IMG/VR virus record: IMGVR_UViG_3300032086_000890
Coordinates: 1 to 30,975 of that record
Reading direction: 5' to 3' (one strand)
DNA: 30,975 bases
DNA from: a virus
The translations under genes and the position numbers were made by a program. The notes beneath the pieces are model-generated. The model did no database searches. It was not told where the DNA came from and worked only from the letters and a program-made list of their open reading frames with translations. Positions 1-8,361 of the stretch are shown here, in pieces (the first letter of the stretch is position 1; the number at the start of each line of letters is the position of its first letter).

Positions 1-91
1 AGGCTCAAGAGCCTACGGGCGAAACCTCTGATGCAGTAGCAGCAGAGCCATCCGGGGAAGATCCCCCCGAAACGGAAGAAGAGAAGCAGAA
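1..91 (+). repeat. 91-bp terminal direct repeat, left copy
   Basis: Bases 1-91 are identical to bases 30885-30975. The repeat lies inside the scaffold gene and preserves its reading frame. That is what an assembler leaves at the ends of a circular or circularly permuted molecule. P22-like phages package by headful, which produces circularly permuted DNA. Confidence 0.97.
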
Positions 92-761
92 GAAACGCAA
101 CTCCTTCCAAGAACGGATCAACCAAAAAACCAGACAGGTCAAAGAGGCAGAAATCAGGGCCAAGGAAGCCGAAGAGCGGGCGACACTGCTTGAGCAACAA
201 CTCAACCAGAACTTGCCGCAGCTTGACAGGTTCCCCCAGCTTGAGGACTACGACTACGACCAGAACGCTTACCAGCAGGCGGTTGTCGCATACAACGCAC
301 AACTCAACCAGCGCACTGTTCAACAGGCACTGAGTCAGCAGGAAAAATTCCAGGTCGAGCAACTCCGAAAGCAAGCCAACAACGCAGCCGTTGACGCGTT
401 CAAAGAGCGCAGCGCGGCGTTTGCATCTGAAGTCCCAGACTTCATGCAGAAGGTTGGCAACCCTCAGTTTGTCCAAGGTCAGGCAATGCAGCAGGCCATT
501 ATCTTGAGTGATAACGGTCCCGCACTCGCATACCACCTAGCATCCAATCCGCAAAAGGCAGCGGCCATAAATAACATGGCTCCTGGCCTCGCAATGATGG
601 AACTGGGTCGGTTGAGCGCACAGCTCGCCAAGCCTTCGCCTGTCGCTACCACTAACGCCCCCGCACCAGCGAAACCCGTCAGGCCATCAGGAAAGGTCGA
701 GAAAGACCCGGACAAGATGACGCCAGACGAGTACGCGAAGTTTCGGGGTTATCGAAAATAA
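3..761 (+). CDS. Capsid scaffold-like protein, C-terminal part
   Basis: Continuation of the gene starting at 30821. The region is helical and rich in Gln, Lys, Glu and Ala: charged coiled-coil stretches up to about base 210, then Gln/Asn-rich helices. The last 40 residues hold a Pro/Ala-rich linker followed by a Lys-rich end (KVEKDPDKMTPDEYAKFRG). P22 gp8 also ends in a basic helix-turn-helix that binds coat protein during procapsid assembly. An internal TTG at 213 could look like a start, but the frame is open without a stop to the ATG across the map join. The coat gene follows 12 bases after the stop. Scaffold is inferred from gene order and character. Confidence 0.75.
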   Translation, partial: AQEPTGETSDAVAAEPSGEDPPETEEEKQKKRNSFQERINQKTRQVKEAEIRAKEAEERATLLEQQLNQNLPQLDRFPQLEDYDYDQNAYQQAVVAYNAQLNQRTVQQALSQQEKFQVEQLRKQANNAAVDAFKERSAAFASEVPDFMQKVGNPQFVQGQAMQQAIILSDNGPALAYHLASNPQKAAAINNMAPGLAMMELGRLSAQLAKPSPVATTNAPAPAKPVRPSGKVEKDPDKMTPDEYAKFRGYRK

Positions 762-773
762 TAGAGGCTTAAA

Positions 774-1961
774 ATGGCTAACTCTTTTCTCACACCCAGT
801 GTGATCACCAAAGAAGCCCTCGCTATTCTTCATCAGAAATTGAATTTCGTGGGCAACATCAACACACAGTACGACGACCAGTACGCCAAGACTGGCGCAA
901 AGATTGGTAACGACCTCAAGATTCGCTTGCCGAATGAGTTCACCGTTCGATCTGGCGCTTCGCTGTCAACCCAAGACATTACAGAATCATCTGTAACGAT
1001 GACCGTAGACACTCAGAAGGGCGTGGACTTCACGTTCAGCTCTGAAGAGTTAACGATGCACATTGACGAGTTCAAGGCACGATACCTTGAGCCTGCAATG
1101 TCTGTACTGGCTGCGAACATCGAAAGCGATGCCCTGTCAATGTACAAGGACGTTTACAACTTCTACAGCGGCGTAGGCTCGGCTAACAGCTTTGCCAACA
1201 TCACCCAAGCGCAGAAGCTCCTCACGGACAACCTCGCGCCCTACGGTGAGCGTTCGTACCTGCACAACCCGCAGTCTGTTGTAGACATGCTGGCTGACAC
1301 TAAGGGTCTGTTCCAAGACTCTGCTGAGATCAGCAAGCAGTACAAAGACGGACAGCTTGGTCGTATCGCTGGCTTCGAGCACTATGAAAACACGCTCATG
1401 CCTGTTCACACGACTGGTACGGCTGCTGCAACAACTGGCTACTTGGTCAACGGCGCATCACAGACTGGCTCAAGCCTGACTGTCGATGGCGGCTCAACGA
1501 CGTTCTTGAAGGGTGACATCATCACCATCGCTGGCGTCAACCGAGTACACCCTGAGACTAAGTCAGACACTGGCGTACTTCAGCAATTCGTAGTAACGGC
1601 TGACTCTGGCACATCTGCTACTTCTCTCAGCATCTCACCTGCACTCACTGCCTCTGGCGGCGCACAAAACGTAAGCGGATCTCCCGCTGACAACGCTGCA
1701 ATCAGCAAGGTTGGTGGCGGCGCTTCTGAAGACTGGCAGGAAACGCTGGCATTCAGCAAGAACGCTTTTGCTTTCGCAACGGCTGACTTGGTATTGCCGC
1801 AGGGCGTTGACTTCGCAGCACGAGAAGTGATGGACGGAATCTCAATGCGAGTAATCCGTGACTACACCATCTCGGACGACAAGTACCCCTGTCGTATCGA
1901 CGTGCTGTACGGCTACAAGGCAATCCGACCTCAGTTGGCTGCCCGAGTAGGCATTAACTAA
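774..1961 (+). CDS. Major capsid (coat) protein, P22 gp5-like
   Basis: A 395-residue protein that builds the icosahedral shell. Its N-terminal half has the P22 coat pattern: a leading helix, then a long segment on strand-promoting residues with VDFTFSSEELTMHIDEFK. The middle (residues about 210-310) is a Gly/Ser/Thr-rich inserted domain containing GDIITIAGVNRVHP, which matches the GDKISFAGV-type segment of the P22 coat protein. The C-terminus (IDVLYGYKAIRPQLAARVG) resembles the P22 end where a short Tyr-Gly segment precedes RPE. Length is close to P22 gp5 (430). AGAGG precedes the ATG. It follows the scaffold gene and is followed by a hairpin terminator. Confidence 0.9.
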   Translation: MANSFLTPSVITKEALAILHQKLNFVGNINTQYDDQYAKTGAKIGNDLKIRLPNEFTVRSGASLSTQDITESSVTMTVDTQKGVDFTFSSEELTMHIDEFKARYLEPAMSVLAANIESDALSMYKDVYNFYSGVGSANSFANITQAQKLLTDNLAPYGERSYLHNPQSVVDMLADTKGLFQDSAEISKQYKDGQLGRIAGFEHYENTLMPVHTTGTAAATTGYLVNGASQTGSSLTVDGGSTTFLKGDIITIAGVNRVHPETKSDTGVLQQFVVTADSGTSATSLSISPALTASGGAQNVSGSPADNAAISKVGGGASEDWQETLAFSKNAFAFATADLVLPQGVDFAAREVMDGISMRVIRDYTISDDKYPCRIDVLYGYKAIRPQLAARVGIN

Positions 1962-1966
1962 AACAC

Positions 1967-1992
1967 GGGGGCCACGCGCCCCCTTTCTTTTT
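1967..1992 (+). terminator. Rho-independent terminator after the coat gene
   Basis: GGGGGC (1967-1972), a five-base loop and GCCCCC (1978-1983) form a perfect six-base GC stem, followed by TTTCTTTTT. It lies five bases after the coat stop and just before the gp4-like gene. A partial terminator here would raise coat message relative to the tail genes downstream. Confidence 0.85.
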
Positions 1993-2001
1993 GGAGTCGC
2001 A

Positions 2002-2400
2002 ATGGCTACATCGCAGAACATTATTGATCAGGCGACCTCTCTCCTCCGAGTTCGCACGTCAGGCGTTACCTTTTCTACTGATGACGCCAACAAAAACAGT
2101 GACGCGTTCGTTGCACTCCAAAACCTAATTTCTGAGTGGGGCGAGGACGGTGTTTGCAACATCCCCGCCCCCTCTGCCGTTACCGACACGCTTGATATTC
2201 CCGCAGGCACTCAAAGGGCGCTTGCTTATAACTTAGCGGTAGAAATATCGAGCGAGTTCGGTATCGACCCGTCTGCGGTCGTGTTCAAGATCGCGGAAGA
2301 CACAAAAGACCGGCTAGAGGCCGACATCTCCATCGACATCAGCGTGGATATGTCCGACCTGGCTTTCACTTACAAATACAACATCATTGACGACCTATGA
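2002..2400 (+). CDS. Head-completion / tail accessory protein, P22 gp4-like
   Basis: A 132-residue, mostly helical protein. The N-terminal pattern (IDQATSLLRVRTSG, then ALQNLISEWGEDGV) matches the P22 gp4 type, where an N-terminal helix is followed by LxxMxxEWxxDG. gp4 binds below the portal ring and starts tail assembly by closing the filled head. GGAG sits seven bases before the ATG. The stop overlaps the next start (ATGA), coupling it to the gp10-like gene, the same order as gp4-gp10 in P22. It is shorter than P22 gp4 (166 residues), lacking the C-terminal extension. Confidence 0.78.
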   Translation: MATSQNIIDQATSLLRVRTSGVTFSTDDANKNSDAFVALQNLISEWGEDGVCNIPAPSAVTDTLDIPAGTQRALAYNLAVEISSEFGIDPSAVVFKIAEDTKDRLEADISIDISVDMSDLAFTYKYNIIDDL

Positions 2401-3824
2401 GTAGAGCCAACGTCAAGCTGGAGAGCAGCTACGACTCTACTCGGCTGGATGCCAACCGGCAGCAGACTGTAAACCTGTACCCGCACACGCTGCGCGGCTA
2501 CCGGCAAATTCCCGGTTACGTCACCTTTGCTGACTTCCTGAGCACCGGAGAGGCGCTGACAGACTCTTTGGCGTCGACCATTACAGACGTTGACGGTAAC
2601 GACATAGAGGCCTCAATCACGCCAGGAGGCGCTGACAGGGGCATCATCGCAGAGGGGCCGAATCAGCTTCTTTACCAGGTGACGGGTTCGTCGCTTTACT
2701 CGGTTGATACAGGCGGCAACGCGCTGTTTCTGGGCAACATATCGAACGACCCCAACCCGGTGGTGATGGCGACCGACTCAACGCAGTTGATCATCTGCAC
2801 CGGAGGCAACCCATCGGCCTACGTATACACCGTAGCGGGCGGCTTGCAGGAAATTACAGACGCCGACCTAGACACCACCAAGTCGGTGGCGTTTCTTGAT
2901 TCGCGCTTCATCTACGACCAGCCAAACGGCTACTTTGTTGCGTCTGCGTTGAACGACGGGACCGACATCAACTCCCTCGACTTCGCGCAGGCTGAGGCGC
3001 TGCCAGACGACATCAGGCGCGTTTTCTCGCTCAACCAATTGCTTTACCTGTTCGGGGAAAAGACCACTGAGGTGTGGTTTACGAGCGGCACAGGGCGTCC
3101 TCCATTAGACCGTCAGGCGGTGCTGCAACACGGCATCTGCGGTACTTACGCGGTCGACGCGATAGACGGGGCCATCTACTTCATTGACGGCAACCGTCGT
3201 CCAGGTGTGATTGTCGGGAGTCAGTTTTCTCCGCTGTACGTTCCAGCGATTGGCGAGGCCTGGGCCAACTTCGGCGTGGATGACTTCACGACCGCAAGGG
3301 TGTCCTGCTACTCGCTGCACCAAGAAAACTTTGTCGACTTTATTTTCCCCGATCAGGGCGTGATCTGGACACACCATGTTGTCTCTGGCTCGTGGTTTGA
3401 GAAGGACTTTGTGACGACCAACGTCGTGCAGGCCTTCAATCTGGTACTTGCAGCACATGCAAGTAACAAGAAGATTTACCGGCTGGATTACTCAAACTTC
3501 CAGCAGGACGGGTCGAACATGACCCGCAGGAAAGACCTGCCGCTCATCTCGTCTGAGGTGTTTGGGGTAGGCGGTGCAGAGATGGTCATTGACCAGATCA
3601 AGCTGCACGTTGAGACAAGCACAGCGACAGACGTGACGGTCAAGGTCAGTAAAGACCTGATCAGCTTCACAACGATCAACACCGTCTCGGTGAACGGAAA
3701 CAAGACAATTGACATCAACGCGCTCGGCAAGTGCCGGGAGATCATCGTTCGCGTTGAGACAACCACCGACGCCAAGGTGGACATTATTAACGCGGCGATA
3801 GACGCCCAAGTTCTGAGAGGCTAA
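2397..3824 (+). CDS. Packaged-DNA stabilisation protein / tail hub, P22 gp10-like
   Basis: At 475 residues it is almost the length of P22 gp10 (472). gp10 forms the hub between gp4 and the distal tail and keeps packaged DNA in. Features seen: a start of the type NxYPxxLRGYRQIPG, a beta-propeller-like run of short Gly-rich strands, LFGEKTTEVWFTSG (compare the FGSSTIEYFSLTG region of gp10) and QHGICGTYAVDAIDGAIYFI (compare QKGIAGTYCKT). The C-terminal 100 residues form an alternating beta domain. The start overlaps the previous stop by four bases. Confidence 0.85.
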   Translation: MSRANVKLESSYDSTRLDANRQQTVNLYPHTLRGYRQIPGYVTFADFLSTGEALTDSLASTITDVDGNDIEASITPGGADRGIIAEGPNQLLYQVTGSSLYSVDTGGNALFLGNISNDPNPVVMATDSTQLIICTGGNPSAYVYTVAGGLQEITDADLDTTKSVAFLDSRFIYDQPNGYFVASALNDGTDINSLDFAQAEALPDDIRRVFSLNQLLYLFGEKTTEVWFTSGTGRPPLDRQAVLQHGICGTYAVDAIDGAIYFIDGNRRPGVIVGSQFSPLYVPAIGEAWANFGVDDFTTARVSCYSLHQENFVDFIFPDQGVIWTHHVVSGSWFEKDFVTTNVVQAFNLVLAAHASNKKIYRLDYSNFQQDGSNMTRRKDLPLISSEVFGVGGAEMVIDQIKLHVETSTATDVTVKVSKDLISFTTINTVSVNGNKTIDINALGKCREIIVRVETTTDAKVDIINAAIDAQVLRG

Positions 3825-3826
3825 GT

Positions 3827-6499
3827 ATGGGACAGCTCACACAAACAACTGCACAAGTTCAGGTCATTCTGGACGACGCTGATGCTGCAAACGTCGGCAA
3901 GACCTCGCTGACAGACAGCACAGACACTACAGCGGTTGCGGTACGAAAGAGCGGCTTCTACTCGCTCGGTGCGTCTAGCTCAAACGCGCCCTCAACGGAC
4001 AGGGCGATACTCATATCAGCGGTACGCGACACGACTGCGACTGGAGAAATCCGGTACGGGCAGGTGGCGATTACCGAGTCAAACGGAATGTGGTGGAACC
4101 GGGATGACGGAGGCGTACTGGGAACCTGGTACGAAGCTGTTTCAACTGCCGGTACTCAAACACTAACGAACAAGACCTTAACGTCCCCGGTTCTGACCAC
4201 ACCTCAAATCAACGACACCTCTGCTGACCACCAGTATGTATTCGCAGTCAGCGAGCTGGCCGCAGACAGGACGGTGACCCTGCCTCTGCTTACAGGCAAC
4301 GACACCTTTGTCTTCGAGGCGCATACTCAAACACTGACCAACAAGACGCTGACTTCTCCGGTATTCAACACGGGCGTGAGCGGTACGGCGGTGCTCGATG
4401 ACGACACCTTTGCAACAGCCTCGTCAACAACCCTGGCAACCTCTGAGTCTATCAAGGCATACGTCGACGCCACTGTAACGGGAGAAGACCTCGACTTTGC
4501 TGGCGATACTGGGACCGGCGCGGTCGACCTCGACAGCCAGACCTTCACGATTGCAGGTACGGCGAACGAAATCGAGACTGCGGCATCTAGTCAAACACTG
4601 ACCATCGGCTTGCCAGATTCGGTCACGATCACCACCGCGCTCTCTGTCGACACCATCAACGAGAAGACTGCTGCGGCTGGCGTAACAGTCGACTCTCTGC
4701 TGATCAAGGATGGGGGCATCACGGCTGCTGGAACGTCAACCTTTGCCGGTCATACCATCTCTGATCTTGGGACGGTGACAACTGCAGACATCGACGGCGG
4801 CTCTATCGACGGGACCACCATTGGCGCAGCAAGCGCAGCGGCTGGCACGTTTACGACAGGCCAGTTTGACACGTCTTTGAATGTGGACGGGACGGTGACT
4901 GCTGATGGTTTGACTGTTGACAGTGGATCTACGAATACACAACTAACTTTGGCTAGATCCACTACGCACTCTGGAATATCTTTTTCTACACAAATTTCTG
5001 ATTTTGGGGGCGGCGGCGCAGACCTTATTTTTGATGGTTCTGGAAATAGCACAGGGTTTGGATTTAGACCAACAAATAGCAGCGGAACTTTGCAAACTGG
5101 TTTAGTTATTTCGCCAGACGGCAACGTCGGCATCAACACGGCATCTCCTGACAGGGCTATCAAGATTGAAAAAGACAACGCTTACGTTTGGATAGCTGAC
5201 GCTGCTGGAGGCAATGTAGGCTTTATTGGTGGTAGTGGCTCAAACGATGGATTGATGCGCTTGTACGAAGGTACAGGACACACTGCAAAAGTAGAGATAC
5301 ACAGTAATGCTGATAGCTACTTCAACGGCGGCTCCGTCGGCATCGGCACGGATAGTCCTGTAGCAGTATTAGATGTAGTAGGCGGGTCTGGAGATGACAG
5401 CTTTATTAATTCTTCTTCTGACACTGTTGTTTCTATAAACGACATTGTTGGGGGTCTGAACGCTTATTCAAGAGACGTTAGCGTTTTTAGTTCAGGAGGT
5501 GTTGGCGGGGTTTATATAAAAGCTGAGACTGCGTTTAACACAAGCAATACGCCTACCTATATGGCGTTTCACACTCATCCCGAATCTAATAATGATGGTT
5601 CTATTTTTGGTAACGCAACAGAACGCATGCGCATCGATTCCTCTGGCAACTTGCTGGTGGGGAAGACTGACACAACAGGCAATGTCGCAGGTGTTGACCT
5701 ACGTGCTACGGGCTTGATTGTTGGTACTGTGTCTGGCGGAACAGTAGGCTATTTCAACAGAACAACATCAGACGGGACTATTCTTGACTTCCGCAAAGAT
5801 AACGTCGCAGTCGGCAGTATTGGTACTGCCTCAAGTCGCATCTATATAGGCACAGACGACACAGGTCTAAGATTTACTAACGATGAGATTACGCCGTTTA
5901 ATCCAAGTGTATCCGCTGATAGAAACGGTACTGTTGACTTAGGTGGTTCATCAACACGCTTCAAAGACCTCTACCTGTCAGGCGATGTTTTTGTAAATAA
6001 AACTACAAAGACTGCGACTGGCACTGGAATCGTCTTAGATGGTAATGGCTTTGCTTATTTTGTTAGGGACGGTGCAGTTCAACTTCTGTTAGGAAATGAC
6101 GATACTGGTGGCACTTCTCAGGAGTCAATAAGGTTTGTTAGAAATACCTCAGATGTTGGTTCAATAGATACAACGAACACCGCAACATCTTACAACACGT
6201 CATCAGACTACCGCCTCAAAGAAAACGTAGTCGCCATGTCAGGCGCTACAGAACGCCTCAAGCAACTCAAGCCTTCAAGGTTTAACTTCATTGCAGACCC
6301 CGACAAAACTGTTGATGGCTTCTTGGCACACGAGGTTCAAGACATTGTGCCAGAGGCAATCACTGGGACTAAGGACGCAGTAGACGCTGAAGGCAACCCA
6401 GAGTATCAGGGCATAGACCAAAGCAAACTTGTACCGCTTCTTGTGGCAACAATACAAGAACTTGAAGCACGAATTGCAGCACTAGAAGGAGCTAACTAA
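3827..6499 (+). CDS. Tail fibre with S74 self-cleaving chaperone domain
   Basis: An 890-residue elongated receptor-binding fibre. The N-terminal 100 residues probably attach to the tail. Two copies of TQTLTNKTLTSPV (residues about 110 and 167) and two VGINTASP/VGIGTDSP motifs are typical fibre shaft elements. The C-terminus is an intramolecular chaperone (peptidase S74): SDYRLKENV with Ser793-Asp794, where these domains cut themselves off after trimerisation, then DGFLAHEVQDIVPEA and a terminal coiled coil (ATIQELEARIAALEG). The gene starts two bases after the gp10-like stop. Roughly 4925-6290 is visibly richer in A and T than its neighbours, suggesting exchange of the receptor-binding part. 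No P22 tailspike-type endorhamnosidase is present. Confidence 0.9.
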   Translation: MGQLTQTTAQVQVILDDADAANVGKTSLTDSTDTTAVAVRKSGFYSLGASSSNAPSTDRAILISAVRDTTATGEIRYGQVAITESNGMWWNRDDGGVLGTWYEAVSTAGTQTLTNKTLTSPVLTTPQINDTSADHQYVFAVSELAADRTVTLPLLTGNDTFVFEAHTQTLTNKTLTSPVFNTGVSGTAVLDDDTFATASSTTLATSESIKAYVDATVTGEDLDFAGDTGTGAVDLDSQTFTIAGTANEIETAASSQTLTIGLPDSVTITTALSVDTINEKTAAAGVTVDSLLIKDGGITAAGTSTFAGHTISDLGTVTTADIDGGSIDGTTIGAASAAAGTFTTGQFDTSLNVDGTVTADGLTVDSGSTNTQLTLARSTTHSGISFSTQISDFGGGGADLIFDGSGNSTGFGFRPTNSSGTLQTGLVISPDGNVGINTASPDRAIKIEKDNAYVWIADAAGGNVGFIGGSGSNDGLMRLYEGTGHTAKVEIHSNADSYFNGGSVGIGTDSPVAVLDVVGGSGDDSFINSSSDTVVSINDIVGGLNAYSRDVSVFSSGGVGGVYIKAETAFNTSNTPTYMAFHTHPESNNDGSIFGNATERMRIDSSGNLLVGKTDTTGNVAGVDLRATGLIVGTVSGGTVGYFNRTTSDGTILDFRKDNVAVGSIGTASSRIYIGTDDTGLRFTNDEITPFNPSVSADRNGTVDLGGSSTRFKDLYLSGDVFVNKTTKTATGTGIVLDGNGFAYFVRDGAVQLLLGNDDTGGTSQESIRFVRNTSDVGSIDTTNTATSYNTSSDYRLKENVVAMSGATERLKQLKPSRFNFIADPDKTVDGFLAHEVQDIVPEAITGTKDAVDAEGNPEYQGIDQSKLVPLLVATIQELEARIAALEGAN

Positions 6500-6822
6500 T
6501 GGCAACCACATGGACAATCTCAACGCTTGAACGCGAGCTATCTGACGGTGGTGTCATCGTAGCGCACTGGAGAGCAACCGATTCTGAAACCGTAGGCGAA
6601 GGCGATGACGCTGTAACCTATAGCGCATCAAGCTACGGCACTTGCGGTTTCACTTATGACGCATCAAGCCCCGACTTCACGCCTTATGACGACATCACTG
6701 AGGCTCAGGCGCTTGGATGGTGCTGGGCTGATGGTGTGGACAAAGACGCTATCGAGGCATCGCTTGCCGCAAACATCAACGACCAGAAGAACCCAACGCA
6801 GGCTAATGGAGTGCCTTGGTAA
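6499..6822 (+). CDS. Small phage protein following the fibre (DUF7936-like)
   Basis: A 107-residue protein starting MATTWTISTLERELSDGG, with a beta-rich first half (VIVAHWRATDSE, AVTYSASSYGTCGFTYD) and an acidic end naming ANINDQKNP. I recall similar short proteins beside fibre genes in marine phages, grouped as DUF7936 from memory. The ATG overlaps the fibre stop by one base, so the two are translationally linked. A role as a fibre-associated or assembly protein is inference from position only. Confidence 0.7.
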   Translation: MATTWTISTLERELSDGGVIVAHWRATDSETVGEGDDAVTYSASSYGTCGFTYDASSPDFTPYDDITEAQALGWCWADGVDKDAIEASLAANINDQKNPTQANGVPW

Positions 6823-6983
6823 TGGAAATCGTATGGGAAGTATTTAACTGGTTGACAGCTACAGTAACTCTTGCATCAGTAGTTAGCGCAATGACGCCTA
6901 CGGACAAGGACGACAAGATTGTAGCCAAGATGAAGCAGTTTGTTGACCTACTTGCGGTTAACATCGGACACGCTAAGAAGTAA
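6822..6983 (+). CDS. 53-residue membrane-anchored protein
   Basis: MEIVWEVFNWLTATVTLASVV is a single hydrophobic segment (residues about 4-23), followed by a short Lys/Asp-rich cytoplasmic-type stretch (TPTDKDDKIVAKMKQF) and a second weakly hydrophobic helix. The ATG overlaps the previous stop (TAATG) and the next gene begins two bases after its own stop. Very small one- or two-span proteins in a row after structural genes are common in lysis clusters, so a holin or antiholin part is possible, but nothing in the sequence proves it. Confidence 0.7.
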   Translation: MEIVWEVFNWLTATVTLASVVSAMTPTDKDDKIVAKMKQFVDLLAVNIGHAKK

Positions 6984-6985
6984 TC

Positions 6986-7159
6986 ATGCAAGAGGAAGCC
7001 AAAACAATAGTGGACGGAGTTGCTGTATCAGGGGGGATTGCGACATTGGCAGGATGGCTCCCGGACCTCACGGCACTGCTCACGATTGTGTGGCTGAGTT
7101 TAAGGATATGGGAGTCTGACACCGTTCAAGGATGGGTGGACAAAGATGGCTCCGATTGA
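6986..7159 (+). CDS. 57-residue holin-like protein
   Basis: The protein has a short polar start (MQEEAKTIVDG), two closely spaced hydrophobic stretches (VAVSGGIATLAGW and LTALLTIVWLSLRIW) and a polar tail ESDTVQGWVDKDGSD. That arrangement, including the end of the type IWESxTVQ, is common among small phage holins. Holins form membrane lesions that time lysis. Its last 14 bases overlap the start of the 133-residue protein. A second holin-like gene lies next to the endolysin near 24.1 kb, so which one triggers lysis is unclear. Confidence 0.6.
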   Translation: MQEEAKTIVDGVAVSGGIATLAGWLPDLTALLTIVWLSLRIWESDTVQGWVDKDGSD

Positions 7160-7547
7160 TGAAAACACCCACCTTGAGATAAGTCTAAAAGCTGTCGTAT
7201 CTATCGTGTTTGCCGTGTTCACCCTGACCACAGCTTTCGTCACTCTGGATGGGAGGATTACTTCCCTGGAGCATACCCAGGCGATGCAGGACATGCTTAT
7301 CAAAGAGAATCAATCCTTCACTCGGGACTGGCCTCTCGGACTCAGGGGCGCCCTGCCTACGGACCAAACACAGGACGCCAACATAGCTGCACTCAGAGAA
7401 AAAACTGAGGAGTTTAAAGAGGTTCGGGTTGATCTGAGAAGGATACAGTTAGAGATGACTCAGCTCGGCGCTCAGACTGCGACACAAGAAGAAAAGATAG
7501 AGACACTGTTCGATATCTGGAATCAATCAATAGCAAACGAAAAATGA
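7146..7547 (+). CDS. Membrane-anchored coiled-coil protein, possible inner-membrane spanin
   Basis: A 133-residue protein with one N-terminal membrane segment (about residues 13-34, SLKAVVSIVFAVFTLTTAFV). It is followed by a long charged, heptad-like helix (REKTEEFKEVRVDLRRIQLE, then TQEEKIETLFDIW). An N-terminal anchor plus periplasmic coiled coil is the architecture of Rz-type i-spanins, which fuse the two membranes at the end of lysis. No o-spanin lipobox partner was found in an overlapping frame, so this is a suggestion. It overlaps the holin-like gene upstream and has ATGA coupling to the gene downstream. Confidence 0.6.
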   Translation: MAPIDENTHLEISLKAVVSIVFAVFTLTTAFVTLDGRITSLEHTQAMQDMLIKENQSFTRDWPLGLRGALPTDQTQDANIAALREKTEEFKEVRVDLRRIQLEMTQLGAQTATQEEKIETLFDIWNQSIANEK

Positions 7548-7921
7548 CAACCAGAAGAATCAGAGACCCCAACGTCATCACAATGCCGGTCGACGTTGAG
7601 CCTCTGCGCCAGGTAGTCATAGACCACCACAAACTGATCAAACCCTTCTACTCCAAGCAAACCGCAGCCTACACAACAACGGGCAGCGCAGGCTTTGAGG
7701 TGGTCGACGTTGACTCATCCTCCAGCATCACTGTCAGCCTTCACCAGAGCCCCTCTGACGGGCAGCAGGTGACGGTCAAGCGAATGGGCAGCGGTGCGGT
7801 GACAGTCGACACAGCGGGCTCTGAGACGATAGACGGGGCCGCTTCTAAATCCATTGCATCTCAATACGACGTCCTTCGGTGCATCTTCCTCGATGCCGCA
7901 GGAGAGTGGGTCGTCATTTGA
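7544..7921 (+). CDS. Small beta-rich phage protein, unknown
   Basis: A 125-residue protein. After a polar 35-residue start it reads as short strands with Thr, Ser and Val alternation (SSSSITVSLHQSPSDGQQVT, then GAVTVDTAGSETIDGA). The pattern resembles the small beta domains of fibre or decoration proteins, such as those in which a TVTL/TIDG motif recurs. The ATG overlaps the preceding stop by four bases, and the following gene starts inside its stop (TTGA). Function unknown; a virion or adsorption accessory is possible. Confidence 0.7.
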   Translation: MTTRRIRDPNVITMPVDVEPLRQVVIDHHKLIKPFYSKQTAAYTTTGSAGFEVVDVDSSSSITVSLHQSPSDGQQVTVKRMGSGAVTVDTAGSETIDGAASKSIASQYDVLRCIFLDAAGEWVVI

Positions 7922-8361
7922 GGGTAGTCGACAGCAGGGCGCAAACACTGCCCTTGACTGACGTGCTACTGGTTGTCGCTGAAAACATAGGCCTGGGTGG
8001 TGACCCGGACACGGTGCTAGCCGCTGGCGTTGACGTGATCAACGAGGCCGACGATATGTTTCAGATTGGCAACACGCTGTTCATTTACAACCTAGTGAAC
8101 GGCAGGGCAAACGGCCAAGTCTTTAACGCAGACACCGGACAAAACTTTATTCGGAACTGCGTCACGTACTTTCACTGGCTGCAACACAAGCAAGTAAAAG
8201 AATTTGAGGCGACTGCGGATCAGAGCATCAGCAGGTGTCTCCGCATTTTTGCGAGGCTCCTAAAGGGGAGCGACTCAACACTGGAAACCTTTGAATTACC
8301 GGACAAGAGCCTCATGAAGCTGAACATTGGACAACAACCCATAAGGAAATGTCGTGCCTAG
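7918..8361 (+). CDS. Hypothetical protein between fibre and ejection genes
   Basis: 147 residues from a TTG at 7918, which overlaps the previous stop (TTGA) and has GGAGAG eleven bases upstream. The frame is open further 5', but that part lies in the previous gene and looks basic and unnatural, so I prefer 7918. Residues about 12-60 mix small hydrophobic strands and acidic turns (VLAAGVDVINEADDMFQIGN). The C-terminal half is helical with Cys and Arg (CLRIFARLLKGSD). No family recognised. Its end overlaps the next gene by eight bases, so it is probably expressed with the ejection proteins. Confidence 0.65.
   Translation: MRVVDSRAQTLPLTDVLLVVAENIGLGGDPDTVLAAGVDVINEADDMFQIGNTLFIYNLVNGRANGQVFNADTGQNFIRNCVTYFHWLQHKQVKEFEATADQSISRCLRIFARLLKGSDSTLETFELPDKSLMKLNIGQQPIRKCRA

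Noticed and set aside
1-91. T7-like direct terminal repeat as the physical genome end
   Set aside because: It falls inside a structural gene and at an arbitrary frame position; a circular-assembly overlap is simpler for a P22-like phage.
3105-3809. Several 98-117 residue minus-strand ORFs opposite the gp10-like gene
   Set aside because: They overlap each other in different frames, have no start signals and show the composition of antisense to a G/C-rich gene.
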